Source: C00003060 sp964440795
GTDB lineage: Bacteria; Desulfobacterota; Desulfobacteria; Desulfobacterales; C00003060
Reading direction: 5' to 3'
Assembly: GCA_964440795.1 (NCBI GenBank)
Contig: CAYTTQ010000031.1
Span: forward strand, 1 to 28,984
DNA: 28,984 nt
Of this stretch, positions 1 through 9,544 are shown piece by piece. Positions within the stretch are counted from its first letter, which is position 1. The number at the start of each line of letters is the position of its first letter. The translations under genes and the position numbers were made by a program. The notes beneath the pieces were generated by a model that worked only from the letters and a program-made list of their open reading frames with translations, was not told the DNA's origin and did no database searches.

Positions 1-75
1 TCAATCGGATCGGCCAAATCCGAACCAAATCTGAGCGCCAATTCTGTGAAATTATTTTTGCGTGAGCCCTTAGTC

Positions 76-106
76 GACCCGTTGAGCCCGAACGGGTCTT
101 GTTTTT
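76..106 (+). terminator. Rho-independent terminator of an upstream gene
   Basis: An 8-bp perfect stem (GACCCGTT at 76-83, AACGGGTC at 91-98) with a 7-nt loop is followed by TTGTTTTT. It ends a plus-strand gene that lies mostly outside the window. The reading frame that stops at 63-65 is the best placed to be that gene's last codons, but too little is visible to identify it. It separates that gene from the exporter that starts at 211. Confidence 0.75.
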
Positions 107-210
107 CCCTCCCGATAAATACATGATCGAACCTATTGTTATTGGCGGATGTGCGGCATAATCTCTTGGCACTTTCTTTTTGAATTCGCGTCAATGTCAG
201 GATCGCCCAT

Positions 211-3066
211 ATGAATCCCGGAAGAAGAATTGCACGGATTGCCATTGACCACCCGGTTCGGGTCTCTATCGTCATGGTGGGCTTGACCCTGGTTCTTGCA
301 TTGCTTGCCGGTCTTCCCACCTTGTGGCCGGACCGCTTTCCCATGCTTCACGGGGTCACGGTGGATACGGACCCCGAAAACATGCTTCCCGAAGATGAAC
401 CGACCCGCCTGTTTCATGACCGGATGAAAGCGGTCTTTTCCTTAAACGACATGATCGTACTCGGGGTGGTCAATGAAGAAGACGAACAAGGCGTCTTCAA
501 TCCCGAATCCCTGAACAAGATCTATCAACTCACCGAGTATGCCAAGACCCTCCGCTGGCCGAGTGAAGAAAACCCCGATAAAAAAGTCGGGGTGGTGGTC
601 AAGGATCTTATTGCACCATCCACCGTGGACAACATCAAACAGGGGGGCTTGGGACAAGTTCAGTTTGAATGGCTGATGAACAAGCCGCCGAAAACCCGTC
701 AGCAGGCCGAGGCCATTCGCAAGGACGCACAGGACATTTCCTTCCTCAACGGCACACTGGTCTCGGAAGACGGAATGGCGGTGGCCTTATACATTCCACT
801 CACATCGAAAGATCTGAGTTACAAGGTATCCCAGAAATTAGAGGAAAAGATTTCCGAGTTCGACGGACCGGAACGGTTCCTGGTGACCGGTCTGCCCGTG
901 GCAGAAGACACCTTCGGGGTGCAGATGTTTAAGCAGATGGCGATTTCCGCCCCGCTGGCCATGCTGGTCATTTTTGTCATGATGTTGTTTTTCTTCCATA
1001 AGGTAATCTTGACCCTGCCGTCGGTCTTTTTGGCCATCGTTTGTGCCGTGCAAACCATGTCGCTGTTGGTCATCAGCGGCAACACGATCCACATCATGAG
1101 TTCCATGATTCCGATCTTCGTCATTCCGATCCAGGTGCTGGACGACATTCATGTGATCAGCGAGTTTTTTGACCGGTACCGGTCTGTAGGAGATCGCAAA
1201 GAAACGCTGATGGAAGTCATGGAAACCCTGTTTTGGCCCCTTCTGTTTACCTCTTTGACTACGACCGCCGGCTTTGCTTCCTTGGCACTTACTCCGATTC
1301 CGCCGGTGCAGGTGTTCGGCATCTTCGTGTCGGTCGGTGTCATGCTGGCCTGGATTTGGACCCTCACGTTTATTCCCGCTGCCATCATGCTGTTTCCGGA
1401 GCGGTGGCTGAAAGACCTGGCAGGAAAAGGAAAAGAAGAGGCTCACGCCCACCGGGGGCTGTTGAGCCGGGCACTTCCTGCCATGGGGCGTGGCACCCAC
1501 CGGCGGCCTTGGGTGGTGGTGACGGCGATGATACTACTGATAAGTATTGCCGTGTACGGGATTACACGAATTCGGGTCAATGACAATCCCATCAAATGGT
1601 TTGAAGCCGAGCATCCTATCCGGGTGGCCGACCGGATCTTGAACAAGCACTTCGGCGGCACCTATATGGGTTATCTGACCTTCGAGTACAAGCCGGACGA
1701 GCCGAATGTGACGCGTTATACCGAAGCGTTGGCCCAGCGTCTGGAGACCCGGGGGAAGGAGCTTCAAGACGTGTCTGGTTCAGAAACGGTCTTTTCCACG
1801 CTTTCGAATAAAACCAGAAAATGGGGGGAAACGGTCGGAGCCAAAGAGGCGCTCCTCAACAAACTTCGGGCTTTTGTAGAAGAGCGATACAATGAAGTGG
1901 CGTGGGAAGAGGCGCAGGCGTGGGAGGAGGCGTCCTTATTCCTCGACCGGGAGAGTCTCCGCGATCAAGTCTTTAAGCGACCCAAGGTGCTCAGATACAT
2001 CGACCGGCTCCAACGCGACATGGGAAAAACGGAAGTGGTGGGCAAAGCCAACACCGTCACCGACATTGTAAAAACCGTTCACCGATCGCTTTTTCTCGGT
2101 AAACCGGAAGCCTTTAAGATCCCGGATAGTTCCGATGCGGTGGCTCAGACCCTGATTACGTTTCAAAACAGCCATCGCCCCCAAGACCTGTGGCACTTGG
2201 TCACGCCGGATTACGAACGTACCAATCTATGGTTTCAGCTAAAAAGCGGTGACAACCAGGATATGCAGACACTGACAAAAGAGGTGGCGCAATACCTTGA
2301 CGAAAAGCCGCCCCCCGTTGAGTTGAAAGCCGACTGGTTCGGCCTCACCTACATTAATGTGGTCTGGCAAGACAAAATGGTTAGCGGCATGTTGGAGGCG
2401 TTTCTGGGAAGTTTCCTGGTTGTCCTGCTGATGATGATATTTCTCTACCGTTCCGCCTTGTGGGCCGCCCTTTCCATGATTCCTTTGCTGGTGACCATCG
2501 GGTTGATCTACGGGGTCATCGGTCTGATCGGAAAAGACTATGATATGCCTGTGGCGGTGCTGTCTTCATTGAGCCTGGGCCTGGCGGTAGACTATGCGAT
2601 CCACTTTCTCTCTCGTAGCCGTGAAATCCGCGGCAACGCCGGATCCTGGGCGGAGGCGATTCCCCACGTATTCGGAGAGCCCGCACGAGCGATTTCCCGC
2701 AATGTCATCGTGGTGGGTATTGCTTTTCTTCCCCTTTTGGCCGCCCCACTGGTTCCTTATCAAACGGTCGGTATCTTCATCGCGGCCATCTTATTTACCG
2801 CCGGGGTGGCCTCGCTCTTTGTTTTGCCGGCTGCCATCACGCTACTGGAGGGGTGGTTATTTCCGATTTCAGACAAGAGAAAATCAACTTGCAAGCTGGG
2901 CACGGGGATAGTCGCCGCGCTAACCGCAGCGGCGTTGATCGTCGTCAATGTTCGTCAATTTGTCGATGTCGGATGGACGGATATCACCTGGATCAGTGTC
3001 GGTGTCATTTTACTGATGATGTTGAGCTGTTGGCTGACGTCCAGGCGGCGCTCGTGCCGTACGTGA
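211..3066 (+). CDS. RND superfamily (MMPL-type) exporter
   Basis: A 951-residue inner-membrane transporter of the RND/MMPL superfamily. It shows the duplicated architecture of the family: one membrane segment near residues 17-37, a large periplasmic domain, and a five-to-six-helix bundle around residues 243-395 containing a DDIHVISEFF stretch. A second transmembrane start (about 437-455), second periplasmic domain and second bundle (about 727-885) follow, the latter with LGLAVDYAIHFLSR, a typical MMPL proton-relay-type helix. The C terminus adds two more hydrophobic segments. The ATG at 211 has a weak AGGA at 198-201. It is followed within 17 bp by a periplasmic LolA-like protein and then an outer-membrane protein. 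That trio suggests envelope-spanning export of a lipid or other hydrophobic molecule. The substrate cannot be told from sequence; it is unlike tripartite drug pumps because no membrane-fusion protein is present. Confidence 0.9.
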   Translation: MNPGRRIARIAIDHPVRVSIVMVGLTLVLALLAGLPTLWPDRFPMLHGVTVDTDPENMLPEDEPTRLFHDRMKAVFSLNDMIVLGVVNEEDEQGVFNPESLNKIYQLTEYAKTLRWPSEENPDKKVGVVVKDLIAPSTVDNIKQGGLGQVQFEWLMNKPPKTRQQAEAIRKDAQDISFLNGTLVSEDGMAVALYIPLTSKDLSYKVSQKLEEKISEFDGPERFLVTGLPVAEDTFGVQMFKQMAISAPLAMLVIFVMMLFFFHKVILTLPSVFLAIVCAVQTMSLLVISGNTIHIMSSMIPIFVIPIQVLDDIHVISEFFDRYRSVGDRKETLMEVMETLFWPLLFTSLTTTAGFASLALTPIPPVQVFGIFVSVGVMLAWIWTLTFIPAAIMLFPERWLKDLAGKGKEEAHAHRGLLSRALPAMGRGTHRRPWVVVTAMILLISIAVYGITRIRVNDNPIKWFEAEHPIRVADRILNKHFGGTYMGYLTFEYKPDEPNVTRYTEALAQRLETRGKELQDVSGSETVFSTLSNKTRKWGETVGAKEALLNKLRAFVEERYNEVAWEEAQAWEEASLFLDRESLRDQVFKRPKVLRYIDRLQRDMGKTEVVGKANTVTDIVKTVHRSLFLGKPEAFKIPDSSDAVAQTLITFQNSHRPQDLWHLVTPDYERTNLWFQLKSGDNQDMQTLTKEVAQYLDEKPPPVELKADWFGLTYINVVWQDKMVSGMLEAFLGSFLVVLLMMIFLYRSALWAALSMIPLLVTIGLIYGVIGLIGKDYDMPVAVLSSLSLGLAVDYAIHFLSRSREIRGNAGSWAEAIPHVFGEPARAISRNVIVVGIAFLPLLAAPLVPYQTVGIFIAAILFTAGVASLFVLPAAITLLEGWLFPISDKRKSTCKLGTGIVAALTAAALIVVNVRQFVDVGWTDITWISVGVILLMMLSCWLTSRRRSCRT

Positions 3067-3083
3067 GGGAAAGGAGACGTATT

Positions 3084-3926
3084 ATGAGGTTATCACAAAG
3101 GTCCAAGGGGTGTTATTGCACACTACTTGTCGTGTCGGTGAGTTTGCTTTGTTGGGGTGTTGCTTTTGCTCAAGAGACAAAGAGTCCATCGGTCGATGTG
3201 ATTGTAGAAAAGAGCAACCACATGGCGTATTACCAGGGAGATGATGGCAGGGCGCACATCACCATGACCATTACCGATGAACAGGACCGCAAACGTCATC
3301 GAAAGTTCACGATTCTTCGCCGGGATGAGAAAAAAGAAGATGACACCGCCACCCAGAGTGGCGAGCAGTATTATTATGTTTATTTCCATCGGCCGGCCGA
3401 TGTGAACAAGACGGCCTTTTTGGTCTGGAAACATGTGGGCAGCGACGATGACCGATGGCTCTATCTGCCGGCTCTGGATCTGGTCAAGCGAATCGCCGCC
3501 AGCGATGAGCGGACGAGCTTCGTCGGCTCACACTTCTTTTATGAAGATGTTTCCGGACGAGGAACCAAAGAGGACACCCACGAACTTGTGGAAACGACGG
3601 ATAACTACTATGTGCTCAAGAACACCCCCAAAAAACCCGATCTGGTGGAATTCGCCTACTATAAGATGTGGATCCACAAGAACTCCTTCATACCGATAAA
3701 GACGGCGTATTATGACCCAAACGGTGAGATGTACCGCGAGTATAATGTGCTTCAGGTGGATACCATCGAGGGGTTTCAGACGGTGACCCGGGCGACGATG
3801 ACGGACAAGAAGATGGGCGGGGAAACGGTTATGGAATATGATCGTGTATCCTATGATGTGGGATTGCCCAAAGATATCTTCAGTGAACGCTATTTGCGAA
3901 ATCCACCCAGAAAATTTTTGCGATGA
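3084..3926 (+). CDS. Outer membrane lipoprotein-sorting (LolA-like) protein
   Basis: A 280-residue secreted protein. Residues 1-30 form a signal peptide with a hydrophobic core and a VAFAQ cleavage region. The mature part is rich in beta-strand patterns and carries a LVWKH...DDRWLYLPALDLVKRI segment and a later FSERYLR segment near the C terminus, characteristic of the LolA-like family (Pfam PF17131, annotated as outer membrane lipoprotein-sorting protein). Members of that family are repeatedly found next to RND/MMPL exporters, as here. It probably carries a hydrophobic ligand across the periplasm between the exporter at 211 and the barrel at 3923. I chose the ATG at 3084, with AAGGAGA upstream, because it gives a clean signal peptide; the frame is open further upstream inside the exporter gene. 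Its stop overlaps the next start (ATGA), indicating translational coupling. Confidence 0.82.
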   Translation: MRLSQRSKGCYCTLLVVSVSLLCWGVAFAQETKSPSVDVIVEKSNHMAYYQGDDGRAHITMTITDEQDRKRHRKFTILRRDEKKEDDTATQSGEQYYYVYFHRPADVNKTAFLVWKHVGSDDDRWLYLPALDLVKRIAASDERTSFVGSHFFYEDVSGRGTKEDTHELVETTDNYYVLKNTPKKPDLVEFAYYKMWIHKNSFIPIKTAYYDPNGEMYREYNVLQVDTIEGFQTVTRATMTDKKMGGETVMEYDRVSYDVGLPKDIFSERYLRNPPRKFLR

Positions 3927-5344
3927 GAAAACTTGTTTTTACAACCCTCTTGGTTGGGATCGCTATGTTCTCAAGCCACGCCGTTGGTGGGCCGGGTTCG
4001 GAACCTGCTTTGCCGTCAGGGTTGGAAAGTAAGGAGGACGAACCGCAGAGCAAGTTGCCGAGTCTACCTGCAGGCCTGGGAACGTCGGCGGACGAAAAGG
4101 AGCCGGCGGGACAACAACGAGACATGGGCCCCGAGGAACCGTGGATCGACTTGCATGGATTTGTGGAAGCCCGGGGAGGGCTTCGTACCCGGAGTGATCC
4201 GCATGAGCCGGACACCGCCCTGGCAGAGATTCGGTTTCAAGTGGAAGCCGAAGAGATGTATCAAGGAGCGGTATTTCACGGAAAAGTCGATTTTCTTTAT
4301 GATACCGTTGTACCCAGCCAGGCCGTCGACTTGGATCTGGGCTACGGATGGTTCGACGTGAGGGCGGCGTCCGTCCTGCTCCGACCAACAGAGTATTTGG
4401 ACGTGCAGGGGGGGCGTCAGATTCTAACCTGGGGAGTGGGAGACCTTATTTTCATTAACGATCTGTTTCCCAAAGACTGGAATTCGTTTTTCCTGGGAAG
4501 AGATGCGGAGTATCTCAAAGCACCGTCCGATGCTCTCAAGGCCGCATTTTATGCCGACTGGGCCAATCTGGACATCGTATATACACCGGCCTTCGATTCC
4601 GACCGATATATCGACGGACGGATGATTTCCTACTACAATGACCAAACCATGGCGGTGGCCGGACGTAACGCCGTCGTTAATCCGGAAGAGCGAAATCGAT
4701 GGTTTGAAGATGATGAACTGGCGCTTCGTATCTATCAAAATATCGATGCCTATGAATTGGCCCTTTATGGGTATGTGGGCTACTGGAAGAGTCCGAACGG
4801 ATTCGACCCGGTTTCCGGTCGGGCGACCTTTCCCCGATTATCCGTCTACGGGGCCAGTGCGAGAGGGCCGGTTTTGGAAGGTATCGGGAGTCTGGAGATG
4901 GGGTTTTACGACTCGCGAGATGACCGGGACGGCAATGACCGCAATGTTCGAAACAGTGAAACCCGATTTCTGGTCGGTTATGAACAAGAGCTGGCAAAGA
5001 ATCTCACCGGCGGCGTGCAATATTACCTGGAGTACATGTCGGACCATGATGAATATGAAGAGAGCCTACCCTCCGGGTTTCCCGGCCGAGACGAGGTCCG
5101 GCACGTATTGACCCTGCGATTGACCCGACTTTTGATGAATCAAAATCTTGAACTCTCCTTTTTCGGCTACTATTCGCCCTCCGATGAGGATGCCTACGTA
5201 CGTCCTTCCGTCCATTACAAGGTGGACGATCACTGGTCGGTTTCCACCGGTGCCGGCGTCTTCTTTGGGCGGCAGGACCACACGTTCTATGCCCAATTTG
5301 AAAACAACAGCAATATCTGGGCAGCCGTTAGATATGCCTATTAG
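3923..5344 (+). CDS. Outer-membrane beta-barrel protein (DUF1302/porin-like)
   Basis: A 473-residue protein with an N-terminal signal peptide (MRKLVFTTLLVGIAMFSS then small residues). A low-complexity acidic linker to about residue 70 is followed by many alternating hydrophobic strands ending in an aromatic residue (…AAVRYAY, terminal Tyr), the hallmark of BAM-inserted barrels. Residues such as the WGVGDLIFINDLFPKDW region resemble DUF1302-type outer-membrane proteins that accompany RND/LolA-like gene pairs. It overlaps the preceding gene by 4 bp. Most likely it provides the outer-membrane exit or docking site for the exporter system. The family assignment is by pattern only; a general porin of the alginate-export superfamily is the alternative. 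Confidence 0.75.
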   Translation: MRKLVFTTLLVGIAMFSSHAVGGPGSEPALPSGLESKEDEPQSKLPSLPAGLGTSADEKEPAGQQRDMGPEEPWIDLHGFVEARGGLRTRSDPHEPDTALAEIRFQVEAEEMYQGAVFHGKVDFLYDTVVPSQAVDLDLGYGWFDVRAASVLLRPTEYLDVQGGRQILTWGVGDLIFINDLFPKDWNSFFLGRDAEYLKAPSDALKAAFYADWANLDIVYTPAFDSDRYIDGRMISYYNDQTMAVAGRNAVVNPEERNRWFEDDELALRIYQNIDAYELALYGYVGYWKSPNGFDPVSGRATFPRLSVYGASARGPVLEGIGSLEMGFYDSRDDRDGNDRNVRNSETRFLVGYEQELAKNLTGGVQYYLEYMSDHDEYEESLPSGFPGRDEVRHVLTLRLTRLLMNQNLELSFFGYYSPSDEDAYVRPSVHYKVDDHWSVSTGAGVFFGRQDHTFYAQFENNSNIWAAVRYAY

Positions 5345-5551
5345 CCTGGTGCCGGGGAATTCCCCTTGCCGGGCGGTCGTAGAGAAAAAAAGTATATTAT
5401 CAGCTTGTTATATGTTCGCTGGGCAAAATGCTTAGAAACAGAGTCGGTTTTATGGTATGAGTGATGAATGGAAGAAAAGACGAATCCGAAAAGCTGGTTG
5501 TCAGCGAAGTATTCCCACTTTTTGTAGACCCTGCGGTTTTGGAGAAAAGAG

Positions 5552-6307
5552 ATGTTACACGTCGAAGATTTACAGGTAAAGCTGGAAGACAAAGAAATTT
5601 TGCGGCATATCGATTTGGAGATCGGGGTGGGAGAAACCCATATACTGTTTGGGCCCAACGGCTCCGGGAAGACCTCTCTGCTGATGACGATTATGGGATA
5701 TCCCCAGTATCGGGTCACCGGCGGCAAGATCGTGTTCAAGGGCGAAGATATCACGCATATGCCGATCAATGAACGGGCCCGGTTGGGCATCGGCATGTCC
5801 TATCAACGCCCGCCCACCATCGATGGGGTGAAAACCCGGCAGATGGTGGAGATCTGTGCCTCCGATGCCGTGGATGTGGAAGCACTCGCCAAGGCGGTCA
5901 ATTTTTCGGACTTTCTGGAACGCGATATCAATGCCGGTTTCTCCGGGGGGGAGATCAAACGCTCCGAGTTATTGCAGCTGATGTCCCAAAAAGCGGACCT
6001 CCTGCTTTTCGATGAGCCTGAATCCGGTGTAGATCTAGAAAATATTTCGCTCATTGGAAACTCGATCAGCCAGTTGTTGCAAAGAGAGTTCAAGATCAGT
6101 CCGCAAAAGAGCCAAAAGGAGATGCATCAGGAAAGAACCCGAATGGGTTTGATCATTACCCATACGGGGTTTATCTTGGATTACATTACCGCCGACAAGG
6201 GGCAAGTGCTCTACAACGGTGTATTGACCTGTACAAGCAATCCAAGAGAAATATTTAGATGTATCAGTCGAGTGGGATATGAGGAGTGTGTCAAATGCAC
6301 ATTTTAG
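5552..6307 (+). CDS. sufC: Fe-S assembly ATPase SufC (SmsC-like)
   Basis: A 251-residue cytoplasmic ABC-type ATPase. The Walker A is GPNGSGKT at residues 34-41, the signature is FSGGEIKRSE, and the Walker B with catalytic Glu is LLLFDEPESGVD. The ESGVDLE segment and the C-terminal GVLTCTSNPREIF segment are SufC rather than transporter features. SufC drives Fe-S cluster assembly on SufB. The only Suf partner here is the overlapping sufB; sufD, sufS and sufU are absent, matching the minimal two-gene (SMS/SufCB) arrangement known from many anaerobes. The gene follows a 207-bp intergenic region that should hold the promoter. The next large gene after sufB is an Fe-S/Ni enzyme (cooS), suggesting supply of clusters to it. 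Confidence 0.93.
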   Translation: MLHVEDLQVKLEDKEILRHIDLEIGVGETHILFGPNGSGKTSLLMTIMGYPQYRVTGGKIVFKGEDITHMPINERARLGIGMSYQRPPTIDGVKTRQMVEICASDAVDVEALAKAVNFSDFLERDINAGFSGGEIKRSELLQLMSQKADLLLFDEPESGVDLENISLIGNSISQLLQREFKISPQKSQKEMHQERTRMGLIITHTGFILDYITADKGQVLYNGVLTCTSNPREIFRCISRVGYEECVKCTF

Positions 6308-7506
6308 ATGAAAAGGCGAAAAAGGCGATCAACAAAAAGGCGGCATTGGGTACGGATATCGATTTGGCAGACTATGACTCCCAACCGGTGTCACACGATT
6401 ATTTGGAGGATCTCACCAGCCTGACTGAAGAAGAGAAAAATCGATTGATTATGGCCGGCATCGATACCACTGAAAAGGGACGATCCGGGACATATATTCA
6501 AAAAGATTCCACCGTGATCCACAGTCACGCCAAACAGGACGGTTTGGAATTAATCCCCATACGAAAAGCCCTTGAGCAGTATGACTGGGTGAAAGACTAT
6601 TACTGGAAGCTCGCCTCGGTGGATACGGATAAGTATACCGCACGGGCGAAACTCGATCTGCACGACGGCTATGTGATTCGCGCCCTTCCGGGGAGCCGTG
6701 TGGTCTATCCGGTGCAGGCATGTCTATATCTGGAAAAACACGGCTTGAGTCAAAACGTGCATAACATAATCATTGCGGAAGAGGACTCGGAACTGCATAT
6801 CATAACCGGTTGTGCAACAGCGCCCCACCTAAAAAAAGGGTTGCATGTGGGGATCTCCGAATTTTTTGTCAAGAAGAACGCCAAGCTCAGCTTCACCATG
6901 ATCCACAATTGGGCTGAGGATATGATGGTTCGGCCCCGGTCGGTCGGCCAAGTCGAGGAAGGGGGTCTGTTTCTAAACAATTACATCTGTATGAAGCCGG
7001 TTAAGTCCCTTCAGACGTATCCCACCACCCATCTGGTCGGCAAGGGGGCCGTGGCGCGGTTTTACAGCCTTGTGGTGGGTAGTAAAGGTTCGGAAATCGA
7101 CGTGGGGGGGCGAATCTTTTTAAAAGAACCGGAAACGCGGGCGGAAATCGTGGCGCGAGCCATTACCAACGGGGCGGACGTGGTTGCCCGTGGAGATCTC
7201 GTCGGCGAGCAGCCCGGCGTGAAAGCGCATCTGGAATGTCGCGGGCTGATCTTAAACGGGGGCGGCATTCATGCGATACCGGAACTTCAAGGCAAAGCGG
7301 AGGGGGTGGAGATGTCTCACGAAGCCGCCGTGGGTAAAATCGCCCAAGAAGAAATCCTCTATCTCATGTCCCGTGGTCTTAGTGAAGATGAGGCGACGGC
7401 CACCATCGTTCGTGGCTTCTTGAGCGTGGACATTCCGGGGCTCCCACCGCAGCTCAAGTCTCAAATCGATAAGGCCGTGGAACAAAGTGACCAGGATATG
7501 ATGTAA
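6295..7506 (+). CDS. sufB: Fe-S assembly scaffold SufB (SmsB/SufBD family)
   Basis: A 403-residue SufB/SufD-family scaffold. It has the family beta-helix core (EDSELHIITGC, TTHLVGKGAVARFYSLVVG) and the C-terminal SHEAAVGKI-AQEEILYLMSRGLSEDEA block, where a conserved His/Glu region contacts SufC. I prefer the ATG at 6295 because GAGGAG at 6281-6286 lies 8 nt upstream; an in-frame GTG at 6286 overlaps that Shine-Dalgarno itself. The start lies 13 bp inside sufC, so the two are translationally coupled. At about 400 residues it is shorter than E. coli SufB (about 495), as expected for the single SufBD protein of minimal systems. The scaffold probably works as a SufC2B2 complex. Confidence 0.92.
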   Translation: MHILDEKAKKAINKKAALGTDIDLADYDSQPVSHDYLEDLTSLTEEEKNRLIMAGIDTTEKGRSGTYIQKDSTVIHSHAKQDGLELIPIRKALEQYDWVKDYYWKLASVDTDKYTARAKLDLHDGYVIRALPGSRVVYPVQACLYLEKHGLSQNVHNIIIAEEDSELHIITGCATAPHLKKGLHVGISEFFVKKNAKLSFTMIHNWAEDMMVRPRSVGQVEEGGLFLNNYICMKPVKSLQTYPTTHLVGKGAVARFYSLVVGSKGSEIDVGGRIFLKEPETRAEIVARAITNGADVVARGDLVGEQPGVKAHLECRGLILNGGGIHAIPELQGKAEGVEMSHEAAVGKIAQEEILYLMSRGLSEDEATATIVRGFLSVDIPGLPPQLKSQIDKAVEQSDQDMM

Positions 7507-7537
7507 TATGTGTGCTATGGCTGTATAGGAGGGACCA

Positions 7538-9493
7538 ATGGCCAAGACGGAAAAGCGCAAGGAACTCAATGTCCATGAAGTAACGTCATGTAACGCGACG
7601 GCTCAGATGTTGGAGAAGGCCAAAGCTGATGGGGTGGAAACGGCGTTTGACCGGGCCGCCACGATGAAGGCCTGTCCGATCGGGGCTGACTCCGCCTGTT
7701 GTAAACACTGTTCTATGGGGCCCTGTCGGTTGAATGCCAAGGACCCCTACGGCAAGGTGGGGGTGTGTGGGGCTACGATCGACACCATTATGGCCAGAAA
7801 CTTCGCCCGGATGGTGGCCAGTGGCGCAGCGGCGCATACGGACCACGGCATGAGTATGCTTGACGTATTCAGAGAGGTGGTGGAGGGAAAACTCACCGAG
7901 TACAAGATCAAAGATACGGACAAACTGAAAAAAGTGGCTCAGTCCGTAGAAATCGATACGGAGGGTCGTGACGCAAAGGAGATTGCGGAAGACTTATACA
8001 AGGAATTGGAGCGGACCTACATGCAGGTGGAAGGAGAGATTCCGTTCGCCAAGCGGGTGCCGCCCGCTACTTTGGAAACCTGGCGAAAACAGGGGATTGT
8101 TCCCCGCGGATCGATGCGGGAAATCATGGAACTCATGCACCGGACTCACATGGGCGTGGATCAGGATTACGAGAATATTACCCGACAGTGCAGCCGCACG
8201 GCCTTGGCGGACGGTTGGGGTGGCTCGATGGTGGCCACCGAGATTTCCGACATTCTCTTTGGCACGCCGGTACCCACGGCCGGGGATGTCAATATGGGCG
8301 TTTTGGAAAAGAACCAGGTCAATGTGATTATCCATGGTCATGAGCCGAACCTGTTTGAGTCCATACTGGCGTCGGCAAACGACCCCAAATTTCTTGAGTC
8401 GGCTAAAAGTGCCGGGGCGGAAGGAATCAACCTGGTGGGGATGTGCTGTTCGGGGGCGGAGATGTTGTCCCGCCATGGGATTCCCCACGCCGGCAATTTC
8501 ATGTCCACCGAAGCCATCTTGATCACTGGGGCGGTGGATGCCATGGGGGTGGACGTACAATGCATCAAACAGAGTTTGAGCAAGGTGGCCCAATGCTACG
8601 GCACCAAGTTTTTCACCACCAATCCCCGGTGTCACATAGATGGTGCCGAGCATATCGAATTTGAGGAACTGAGTCCCCGCAAGTGTACGGATCGAATTAT
8701 GGAATTGGCCATCGAACGGTTCAAAAATCGCCAGATTCCCGTAGACATTCCGGAGGACCGAAACGAAGGGATTCACGGATTTTCTCACGAATATATCAAT
8801 TATATGTTGGGCGGGAGTTTCCGATCTTCCTATACGCCGCTTAATGACAACATTATTAATGGCCGTATCCGTGGGGTGGCGGGTGTCGTTGGATGCACCA
8901 ATCCCCGGGCCAAACAGGACTGGGTCCATGTGGAGTTGGTAAAGGAACTTATCAAGAACGATGTTTTGGTTTTACAGACCGGGTGTTCTCAAATCGCCTT
9001 GGCCAAACAGGGATTTTACCGTCCCGAGGCCGCGGAGATGGCGGGCGCGGGATTGGCGGAAGTTTGTGAAACGGTGGGTATGCCGCCGGTTCTGGGATGT
9101 GGATCCTGTGTGGACAACAGCCGCATTCTCATTGCTGCCAGTGAAATGGTTCGTGAGGGCGGGTTGGGCAATAGCATTGCCGAACTCCCGGCTGCGGGTG
9201 CGGCACCGGAATGGATGAGTGAAAAGGCCATTTCGATCGGCCACTATTTTGTGGCCTCCGGGGTCTATACGGTCTTTGGAGTTACCTTTCCCATTGTGGA
9301 GAAAACCCGTTTCCACGAGCTGCTGTTCGGCGGCCTCGAGGAGCAGGGCATGGGCAAGTGGGGGTTCGCGCCGGATCCCCAGGAGATGGCGCGACTGATG
9401 ATCGCTCATATTGACGATAAGAGAAAAATTCTGGGTATCGATAAGGCGAGAGAACGGGTCTTGTTTGACATGGCGGCCCGCCGGGAGATGTAA
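7538..9493 (+). CDS. cooS: Carbon monoxide dehydrogenase catalytic subunit CooS
   Basis: A 651-residue monofunctional Ni-Fe-S CO dehydrogenase (CO + H2O to CO2 + 2e- + 2H+). All metal ligands are visible. D-cluster Cys46 and Cys54, and B-cluster Cys55, Cys58, Cys63 and Cys77, keep the spacing known for Carboxydothermus CODH-II. C-cluster ligands lie in HGHEP (about His268), GMCCSG (about 303-304), VQCIKQ (342), GCTNP (453), TGCSQ (483) and GSCVDN (524). Nothing essential appears lost, so it should be active. GGAGGGACC precedes the ATG at 7538, 31 bp after sufB, so it likely shares that transcript. No cooF ferredoxin, cooC nickel ATPase or acetyl-CoA synthase subunit is nearby; the acceptor could be the downstream flavoprotein or rubredoxin (inference). 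A CO-detoxifying or redox-defence role is as likely as energy conservation. Confidence 0.97.
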   Translation: MAKTEKRKELNVHEVTSCNATAQMLEKAKADGVETAFDRAATMKACPIGADSACCKHCSMGPCRLNAKDPYGKVGVCGATIDTIMARNFARMVASGAAAHTDHGMSMLDVFREVVEGKLTEYKIKDTDKLKKVAQSVEIDTEGRDAKEIAEDLYKELERTYMQVEGEIPFAKRVPPATLETWRKQGIVPRGSMREIMELMHRTHMGVDQDYENITRQCSRTALADGWGGSMVATEISDILFGTPVPTAGDVNMGVLEKNQVNVIIHGHEPNLFESILASANDPKFLESAKSAGAEGINLVGMCCSGAEMLSRHGIPHAGNFMSTEAILITGAVDAMGVDVQCIKQSLSKVAQCYGTKFFTTNPRCHIDGAEHIEFEELSPRKCTDRIMELAIERFKNRQIPVDIPEDRNEGIHGFSHEYINYMLGGSFRSSYTPLNDNIINGRIRGVAGVVGCTNPRAKQDWVHVELVKELIKNDVLVLQTGCSQIALAKQGFYRPEAAEMAGAGLAEVCETVGMPPVLGCGSCVDNSRILIAASEMVREGGLGNSIAELPAAGAAPEWMSEKAISIGHYFVASGVYTVFGVTFPIVEKTRFHELLFGGLEEQGMGKWGFAPDPQEMARLMIAHIDDKRKILGIDKARERVLFDMAARREM

Positions 9494-9544
9494 ACCGCAA
9501 CGGGTCGAACGAGGTAGCCGAGTAGCGCTTTGGGAGAGTATATC

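Noticed and set aside
838..1500. Long antisense frame (220 codons) inside the exporter gene
   Set aside because: A shadow of the exporter gene: His/Gln/Arg-rich composition, no ribosome site, no domain.
5354..5374. GGGGAATTCCCC palindrome after the barrel gene as a terminator
   Set aside because: No usable loop and no T-run follow on the plus strand.
7994..8929. 311-codon antisense frame inside cooS
   Set aside because: Opposite to a fully conserved CODH; composition and lack of a ribosome site mark it as a shadow.
9490..9530. GGGTCGAACGAGG resembling a tRNA T-arm
   Set aside because: No acceptor stem, anticodon arm or CCA context around it.
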